32,500 bases of DNA. Source: Prorocentrum cordatum. Its lineage: Eukaryota > Sar > Dinophyceae > Prorocentrales > Prorocentraceae. The stretch lies in the NCBI GenBank assembly GCA_963575745.1, contig CAUYUJ010017811.1, positions 2,501 to 35,000 on the forward strand, written 5' to 3'. This document shows, piece after piece, positions 26,308 to 32,500 of the stretch; positions within the stretch are counted from its first letter, which is position 1; each line of letters opens with the position of its first letter. The notes below the pieces were generated by a model, which saw only the letters and a program-made list of their open reading frames with translations, did not search any database and was not told where the DNA came from. The translations under genes and the position numbers were made by a program.

Positions 26308-29076
26308 TTTCCTCCTCGTCCTCCAGTGGGCCATCGGAGTTTGTATGATTTTTTTCTCGTGTTTCATTCTTTTTCACCTCAGGATGGTGGCCGCGGCGAA
26401 ACCCGGCCTGAGCCATCCTTTGATTGGACCAATCTCACTGTTTTAACGCTCAACATTCAGCGATTCAACGTGCACAAAGACGAGTTGTATGCTTATCTTT
26501 CCTCTCTCCCTTCCTTTCCCCCTTTAGTTTGTCTGACGGAGACGTGGCTTGACGAGTCGGTAGTGCAGCCATATCTTTTTGGTCATTCTCTTGTCGCCCG
26601 TCGAGACCGGGACGGTCTTGGGGGTGGCGTTGTTATTTTCGCACGGGATTCGGTTGCTGATTTTTGTTCCCTCCTTTTCCAATCTCCCCCTGCAGAGCGT
26701 GTTTGGATTTGAATGCACGCAGAATCAGGGCCTATTTTAATTCGTTGTTGGTATCGTCGTCCTTGTCATGGAGAGATTCAATCTATTGATGCGCTCGGTG
26801 AAGAATGGAATTCTCTCGCAGAGCAGAGCGTCGGTACGGTCATTACTTGTGATATGAATGTACATCACAAGCATTGGCTTCGTTTCAGCAGCCATGTCTC
26901 TCCCGAGGGCACTGCATTGAAAAATTGGCGCCAGCAGCGGGGGTTCCGGGAGTGCATTCGAGCGCCCACTCGCGGCCCTCATCTCCTCGATCTTCTTCTG
27001 TCTGATGTGCCAGATCTGCTCGCAACGAAAGTTTTAACAGAAGTAGCGGATCACAGTGCGACGTTGTGTTCAGTCAGTACTGGCAAGTTTCACGCCCGTG
27101 GGTCACAGACGAATGTTTGCAAGCTGTTCGCGAAAAGCGGCAGGCTGCCGGTGTGGACTCTTTCCCGGCCGCTGTAGCACAGTGCAGTGCCGTTATGCTG
27201 AACGCTTTCAAGCTGCACGCCAATCGTACGCGCCAGAAACTTCGTGGTTTCGGTCGTGGTAGCAAGAAATGGTGGAAAGTTTCTCACCAGCTGTTGTCGC
27301 ATGTCCACAAGCCCACGTCCTCTCCTCTGAAGCGACCAGACGGCGCGTGGGCTCTCTCGGCCAGCGCTAAGGCAGATCTTTTTGCACGAGCTTTCAGTCA
27401 AAAATGGCGCCTGCCAGCTCCTATTGTGAACGAGTTTTCTGATTGCTCTTTTGTTATGATTTCGCCAAGGAGATGGCAAACTTGCGTAATTCGTGCGAGG
27501 TCCGCTCGTGCCGCGCTGTCGTCTCTCCGACAGGCGACAGGACAGTGGTACGAGTTCCGATCTTCTGCCAGCTAGAGTTTTAAAGCAGTCTTCTGCCAGT
27601 TTGGCCGTGCCTGTTGCAAAGCTTGCTCGCTTGATTTTAAGATCAGGTCAGTGGCCGTTGCCTTGGAGAGAGCATTGAGTCTATCTTCTCTACAAGAAGC
27701 TTGCTGTCAGTTGCCCAGATAATTACCGGGGCATCCAGCTGACCGCCCAGCTCTCTAAGGTAGTTGAACGAATGTTTTTGCACTTGTTTAGCCCTCAACT
27801 GGACAGATTCGGTGCGCACGGCGCTCGTCAATTCGCATGCACTCCTGGCCGGGGGGCCCGGGACGCAGTGCTGTATTTTGTGTTACAATGTATCAGCGCT
27901 CTCTCCTCTGGTCGCCGCGTCCTGCTGTATTGCTCAGACGTCAGCGGCGCCTTCGATCGAGTCGACGCGCCGCGTCTGCTTGCGAAGCTGCGCGGCTTCT
28001 CCGTTCCAGAGAGTGTGTTCGGTGTCCTTGCTAGCTGGCTGGAGCAGCGCACGGCGCGGGTTATCGTTCAGGGGCAGCATTCTGCCCCAGTGCGTATGGA
28101 AAACATGATTTACCAGGGCGCTGTGCTTGGACCGCCGCTTTGGAATGCATTTTTTTCGGATTCCTGCATGGCTGTTCGGGCCGCGGGATTCGAAGAAGTT
28201 ATTTATGCGGACGACCTGAATGCGATTCGCTCGGTCGAAAATAATGTTACAGACGACCAGGCGCACCGCGTGATGGCTGAATGTCAAACCTCTCTACACC
28301 GCTGGGGCGCTGCGAACAGGGTCGTCTTTGATCCTGGCAAGGAGAGTGCACGCATCCTGTCTCGCAGCCGACCTTGGGGCGATTCTTTCAAGTTTCTGGG
28401 TATAGTATTCGACGCGCGGTTGCTAGTGCATGAAGCCATTTTGGCATGTGTTTCGGATTGTGGGTGGAAAATCCAGAGTCTGCTTCGTTGCCGCAGATTT
28501 TATAATTCTGCCGAATTACTTTTATTATACAAGGCCCAAGTTTTATCTTGTATCGAATATAGGACCTGTGCATTCCATTTCGCTTCGTCCTCCGCTCTCG
28601 CTCCCCTTGACGCCATTCAAAGCAGTTTTCTTCGTAGTTTGGACATTTCTGATCTTGATGCCCTCAATCACTTTGCTTTGGCTCCGCTGTGTGCAAGACG
28701 AGACATCGCAATGCTTGGGGTTATCCATCGTTCTGTGTTAGGTCTCAGTCCCGGTCACTTCGCTTCTTCCTTTCGCCCTGCCCCCTCTCCCCCTCCTCGT
28801 TCCCTTCGTCGCCACGCCCGGCGCCTGGCTGACCCTCTCCAGCTTCGTGCCCCAGATTTTGCCCGGCGCTCCGTGCTAGGCCTTGTCAGCGTCTATTACC
28901 TCCTCCCAGACAGCGTGGTCGCTGCTCCGTCAGTTCACGAATTTCAGTTTCGTTTGCAAGCTTTAATGCGTGATGTGGCGAATTCCAGCCCTGACTGGGC
29001 GCATCTCTTCAGCTGCCGCGTCCCGCTCGCACATCGCCGCCTGCGCGGCTGCAGGGATTGGCTTCCTCCCGTTTAA

Positions 29077-29633
29077 TCTCCGTCTTTCTTTTTCGCCCCT
29101 TCTTCCCTCCCTTCCCCTCCCTCCCCCTTCCCCCCCCTCCCTTTCTCCTTCTGCGTGCCGCTGTCGTTCTCGCTGTCGTCCGCCGTGCCCCTTCCTCCTC
29201 CCTCCTTTCTCCTCCGCCCCCCGGCCGCCGTGCTTGGAGAGCATGGTGCGCGCGTCGCGCGTCGCCGCCTTTTTGGGGCTTGCCCCCCCCGCTCGCCTCC
29301 TCTTCCTTTCTCTCTCCTCGTCGTTTGTCGTCTGCTGCTGCTCCCTCCTCCTCCCCCCCTCCCTCCCCCCCCTCCCTCTCCTTGTTCTTCCTCCTCCCTT
29401 CCGCTTTCCCTAGGCGTTTTGCCGCATTTTGATAGCTTCTCCAACCGGCGTTCGGCCGGCCGTGCTGCTTCCGAGCGATCCGGAAGTTTAGAGCATGAAG
29501 ATGAGGCTTGTTTTTTTTGGTCGCCCTCCTTCTTTCCCCCCGCAACTTTTTAAGCTGTATTTGTCTTGTGCATTGAGATTATGTTGAGACTTCAGTGTGG
29601 CTTGGTCATTCTCTGCGAGGTGCGTGGGAAAAA
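29077..29633 (+). other. 3' UTR of E7
   Basis: Almost pure pyrimidine from 29077 to about 29410 with brief interruptions, then about 200 nt of mixed sequence. It ends with GGCTTGGTCATTCTCTGCG and GAGGTGCGTGGGAAAAA. The end resembles the terminal motif of E3 and E6. The pyrimidine bias is strictly on the sense strand. Confidence 0.7.
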
Positions 29634-29638
29634 TATTG

Positions 29639-30142
29639 AGCTGCCGCGTTCCGTTTGCTAACCGCCCTTTGCGCCGGTGCCGGGATGGGCAGCCGCCCGG
29701 CTAGCTCTCCCTCTTGTCTCTCTCCCTCTCCCTTGCTTTTTGTTCATGTCTTCTTTCTCCTTCCTTCTTTCCCCCCTCTCTTTTCCTGCTTGGTGCTGTC
29801 GTTGTCGTCGTCCGCCGTCTCCCTCCTCTCCCCTGCTCCTCCCCCCGCGCGGGTTCTGAGCGGTGCTCGGTCCGCAGGCGTTTTTTCTTCGCCCGGCGCG
29901 TCCGGCGCCGCCCCTCTGCTTCTCTTCCTCGCTCCCCCCCTGCTTGCTTGCCTGCTTGCCTCGCCCTCCTCCCTCCCTCCCTCCCTCTCGTCTTCTTCTC
30001 TCGTCCTCTCCCCGTTCTTCCTCGTTCCGCGTTCTCTCTCCGTCTCTTGCTTTTTTCCTCAGTCTTTTAAGGGCATTTTGACGCTGGTGTGACCCGTGTG
30101 AGGTTTGGTTCATCCCTGCAAGGCCGCGTAGAAAGAAAAAAA
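29639..30142 (+). mobile_element. E6 part 2: C terminus and 3' UTR
   Basis: AGCTGCCGCGTTCCGTTTGC, then a reading frame ending PPG and TAG at 29702-29704, then a pyrimidine-rich UTR with GACGCTGGTGTGACCCG, TTTGGTTCATCCC and GCGTAGAAAG, and a short A-rich tail to 30142. The whole stretch matches E3 15530-16010 closely. It is the other half of the element whose 5' part stops at 24390. Confidence 0.85.
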
Positions 30143-30257
30143 GCGCTCTAGGGTTTCTGAACATTTCGTCTAAGGGCGCCCTGTTTTACTGCTGCAACCT
30201 TGCACGTTTGTCCACTGGCCGGGATGCATTCTCGGGGTATTTCATCGCGCGGTTCTG

Positions 30258-30323
<66 letters not shown>

Positions 30324-30326
30324 ATT
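30143..30326. other. Short stretch between E6 and E8
   Basis: No ORF or LINE motif is seen before the TA microsatellite. It may be remnant host DNA. Confidence 0.4.
30261..30317. repeat. (TA)n microsatellite
   Basis: 57 bp of TA dinucleotides followed by TTAAAAAATTTTC. It sits immediately 5' of the E8 coding remnant and is self-complementary. Confidence 0.92.
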
Positions 30327-30636
30327 TTCTTGTTGCTCCCTGATTTTGTCGTCTGCGCGCAGAGCGCCTGCGATTTCCAATCGCTCCAGGCCTTCTGCGT
30401 TGTGCCCGTCACGCCGAAGATTGGGCGGATTCTTTTCAGCCTGGCTGCCGCATTTCGCCCTCCCCGTGGGTGCCGAAACTGGCGTGGCTAGTTTTGTTTC
30501 CTTCTTTCCTTCCTCTTTCCTCCTTCCCCTCCCTCCTCCCTCCCCCTTCCTTCCTCTCTTTTCCGAGCCTGCTTGCCTGAGCGCGGACTTGGTGAGAGAA
30601 ATTGCATGGCGAGCTAGATGGGGAAAAATGACGTGT
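30327..30636 (+). mobile_element. E8, 3'-end fragment of a LINE
   Basis: The frame LPDFVVCAQSACDFQSLQAF, ending RNWRG with a TAG at 30489-30491, is the last part of the ORF2 C-terminal domain. A pyrimidine-rich 3' UTR, GCGCGGACTTGGTGAGAG, GCGAGCTAGATGGGG and a short A-run follow. The terminal blocks match E4 and E2. E8 is strongly 5'-truncated, or is the displaced end of E9. Confidence 0.75.
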
Positions 30637-31458
30637 CCGGCGCTTCTGACCGTGTTAATTCGGAGCGCCTGCTTGCGAAGCTACGCGCTTGGGGTATCCC
30701 CCCGGCTCCGAGCGCAGTCTTCTCTAGCTGGCTGGAGGCCCAGAAGGCCCGCGTTAGTTATCGGTGCCTTCTCGCGTCTCATTAGCATGGCCAACGTGGT
30801 GTTTCAAGGGGCTGTTTTGGGCCCGCCTTTGCGGGGCATCTTTTCTTGCGAATCCATCGAAGCATTGCCAGACTACTTTTTCAAGAAATAGTGTATGCCG
30901 ACGATCTCAACGCCTTCCGTCCTTTCCTCGGTTGGGCAGTGCGGTTCGCGTCTGCGCGAATGGGGCCGTGCCGGCGCTGTTTTGTGTGAAGCTTCGAAGG
31001 AGGGCCCGCGCATGGTGGCATTTTTAAAACTCTCGGTTGCAAGCTTGTCATATCAGATGGTCTTATATAAAGCACGCATTCGTTCTTTCATATAGTATCG
31101 CACGCCAGCTTCCTCATGCGCTTCGAATTCTGTTTTGTTGCCGCTTGACCGTGTCCAGGCGTTTTTTTTGCGTGCTGGGTACGAAGCTCTGCCCAACTCT
31201 AATCTTGCACCCCTCGCTGCCCGCAGAGATATAGCCAAGTTGGGCTTTATTCGCCGCGCAGTATTCGGTTTCAGCCCTCCGTGCTTCGGAGTTTTTTCTC
31301 CGTTGACTCCCCCCCTCCTCCTCCCCGCTCCCCTCGCCGCCACTTCCGTCACTTGCGTGGCCCGTGCTCTCTCCGTGCCCCGGACTACCTCGTGCTTTCC
31401 GCACTGGGTGACGCCAGTGTGTAACATGCCTCCAGACTCAATCATCTCCCTATAGCCT
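30637..31458 (+). mobile_element. E9, RT to C-terminal fragment of a LINE
   Basis: Begins inside RT motif A (DVSGASDRV, with S for the usual F) and reads ERLLAKLRAWGIPP, a stop at the end of SRLIS-type sequence, FQGAVLGPPL, VYADDLNAF (about 30893), SYQMVLYKARIRSF with a TAG, LAPLAARRDIAKLGF and LRAPDYLVLSALGDAS. Internal deletions and frameshifts are frequent. Recognisable homology ends near NMPPDSI at about 31440. No 3' UTR or terminal motif follows. Confidence 0.75.
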
Positions 31459-31911
31459 TGTAGCTCATGCATTTTCGTTGGTATTTTTTTGCGGGCGGTC
31501 GACTTTGAAATCCTCGCGGAACCAACGGTTAGGCAAATATTTCGCATGCGCGCGACGACGCACGCGTGTGGTTTTCGTTCCATCTTGCGCAGGGTGTTAT
31601 TGAAAGTGGTAATTTTTGATGAGCGAGTGCGCGCGCGATACATGCGCGGAGGATGACGGGGGGGGGGATCGATGCTGGCTTGCCTGGGATGTTACGAGTT
31701 CATATCTAGGATGGACGATGGGGCATGATCATGTGTCAGTTGCGATGCGAAAAGAGGTGCCAATATTTTTTTGGGAGTTATGTGCGATGCAACCAGTGTG
31801 GTGCGATCTATGCGGTGCAATCCACTTTGATTGTCTTGAAGCTGTCCTCTCCACTGCTCGCGCAAACGTCCCAGCCACCCGCCCGTGACGTGGTTTGCAA
31901 AACCTGCTAAG
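31459..31911. other. Unassigned stretch right of E9
   Basis: No LINE motif or known domain is recognised. A G10 run lies near 31660 and a plus-strand open frame of 90 codons (31616-31888) has no features that convince me it is a gene. It contains mixed CG-rich and AT-rich parts. Confidence 0.4.
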
Positions 31912-32425
31912 ACCGACTACGACGACGCCGACGAGACTAGAACGACACCGACGACGTCTCCGACGACTTCGACGATGACGCCGACGCCGACGCCGACGAC
32001 GAAGACGACGACGACGACGCCAACGCAGGCGACGACGAGGGAGGAGGAAGGACGACGACGGCGACAACGACGACAACGACGACAACGACGAGGGAGGAGG
32101 GAGGACGGCGACGACGCGAACGACGACGAAGGAGGAAGGACGGCGACGCCGACGACGACAACGACGAGGGAGGAGGGAAGACGACGACGACAACGACGAC
32201 GACGACGGCGACGAAATATAGGGACGACGACGAGACGCCGACGACGGACGACGACGACGACGTGGGAGGAGGAGGAAGGGCGACCGCGGCGACAACGACG
32301 ACGGAAACGACCACGACGCCAAAGAGGACGACGACGACGAACACGAGAAAAGACAGAGGACGACGTAGGCGACGACGACGACGCGGGAGGAGGGAGGACG
32401 GCGACGACGACGACGACGACGCAAG
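31912..32425. repeat. GAC-rich simple-sequence tract
   Basis: About 500 bp made of GAC and GACAAC triplets broken by blocks such as GAGGGAGGAGGGAGGACGG at irregular spacing (near 32036, 32089, 32160, 32262 and 32386). The top strand is poor in T and rich in purine. Every frame is open on the minus strand because stops are rare in such sequence. I therefore treat it as satellite-like, not coding. Confidence 0.8.
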
Positions 32426-32500
32426 AGCGCGCGCGCGCACTTTTGTTGAAAATCCGTGTTGCGAAACCTTTCTTTTTTGTAAGTTTTTTGACGCACTATT
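32426..32500. other. Right end of window
   Basis: A short GC alternation (about 12 bp) is followed by ordinary sequence. Nothing is recognised. Confidence 0.4.

Larger units (their letters stand above)
25652..29076 (+). pseudogene. Broken ORF2 (EN-RT) of E7
   Basis: Continues in frame from the ORF1 TAG to PRSLRRRGPRSE and the linker repeats. A frameshift at the CT microsatellite leads to HRSLYDFF (PIP-like, Q changed to H, 26332) and EN: LTLNIQRF, TETWLDESV, then TGA at 26710-26712, then CDMNVHHKHW, LLDLLLSD, ADHSAT. About 0.2 kb is deleted near 27080-27105 relative to E3. A 7-base duplication (GACAGG twice, 27529-27541) shifts the frame at the RT start. TGA at 27676-27678 replaces the Trp of REHW. 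From 27679 to the TAA at 29074-29076 RT and C terminus are fully open, with SDVSGAFDRV, YADD, and CRDWLPPV at the end. Five lesions or so make it inactive. Confidence 0.88.
24391..29638 (+). mobile_element. E7, near full-length lineage C retrotransposon nested in E6
   Basis: 5' UTR of about 130 nt with one complete GC box, ORF1, ORF1 stop, ORF2 and 3' UTR with terminal motif (CTTGGTCATT, then GAGGTGCGTGGGAAAAA, ending near 29633). The two sides of the insertion belong to one older element, E6. TTTAAGCT ends E6 part 1 at 24390 and AGCT begins part 2 at 29639. A possible decayed target-site duplication is AATACTTTAAGCT / AATATTGAGCT. Confidence 0.87.

Noticed and set aside
31729-32496. 255-codon minus-strand frame rich in Arg and Ser
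   Set aside because: Read from a GAC simple-sequence tract in which stops are rare in every frame. No domain.

Overview
This is eukaryotic nuclear DNA made almost entirely of non-LTR (LINE-type) retrotransposons. No host gene, rRNA, tRNA or bacterial-type operon is recognisable. I name the copies E1 to E9. They are related lineages of one unusual LINE group: an ORF1 with an Ala/Gly/Pro-rich N terminus, a short helical region and an RRM-like domain, then an ORF2 with an apurinic-type endonuclease (EN), a reverse transcriptase (RT) and a conserved C-terminal domain. Motifs such as RRDIAxLGxxHR, FQGTVxGPPLWN and YNxLPxxVxAxSVxxFQ remind me of LINE proteins annotated in dinoflagellates. That is from memory and untested, so I place the host only as a protist, possibly a dinoflagellate or other alveolate.

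Layout: 1-1534 is AT-rich flank without LINE sequence. E1 (1535-6450, +) is full length with one open frame of 1523 codons. E2 (about 6613-10899, +) is a decayed copy of a second lineage. E3 (10900-16010, +) is a decayed copy of a third lineage. E4 (about 16380-17761, +) is a remnant that lost its RT palm. E5 (22771-17762, -) is a decayed sister of E1, tail to tail with E4. E6 is split into 23460-24390 and 29639-30142 by insertion of E7 (24391-29638, +). E8 (30327-30636) and E9 (30637-31458) are fragments. The window ends in a long GAC-rich simple-sequence tract.

Main observations: (1) In E2, E5 and E7, ORF1 and ORF2 are in the same frame, separated by one TAG at the same position, 11 to 13 codons after a DLxG motif. 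Each TAG lies in the loop of a predicted RNA hairpin whose stem sequence differs between lineages. The start of ORF2 in E5 and E7 has no AUG before the EN domain. This suggests ORF2 is made by programmed amber readthrough (gag-pol style), which I do not know as a described LINE strategy. (2) In E1 the segment carrying this stop and hairpin is inverted in frame (about 2860-3036). The TAG is now read as CTA (Leu413), fusing ORF1 to ORF2. (3) A PCNA-interacting-peptide-like motif lies just before the EN domain in several copies. (4) The linker before EN carries lineage-specific in-frame tandem repeats. (5) Two GC-rich boxes about 31 bp apart mark the 5' UTR. A long pyrimidine-only tract and a short conserved terminal motif mark the 3' end.

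Limits: all alignments were made by eye. Element boundaries are good to a few bases where homology stops sharply and to tens of bases elsewhere. Hairpins were paired by hand without energy calculation.
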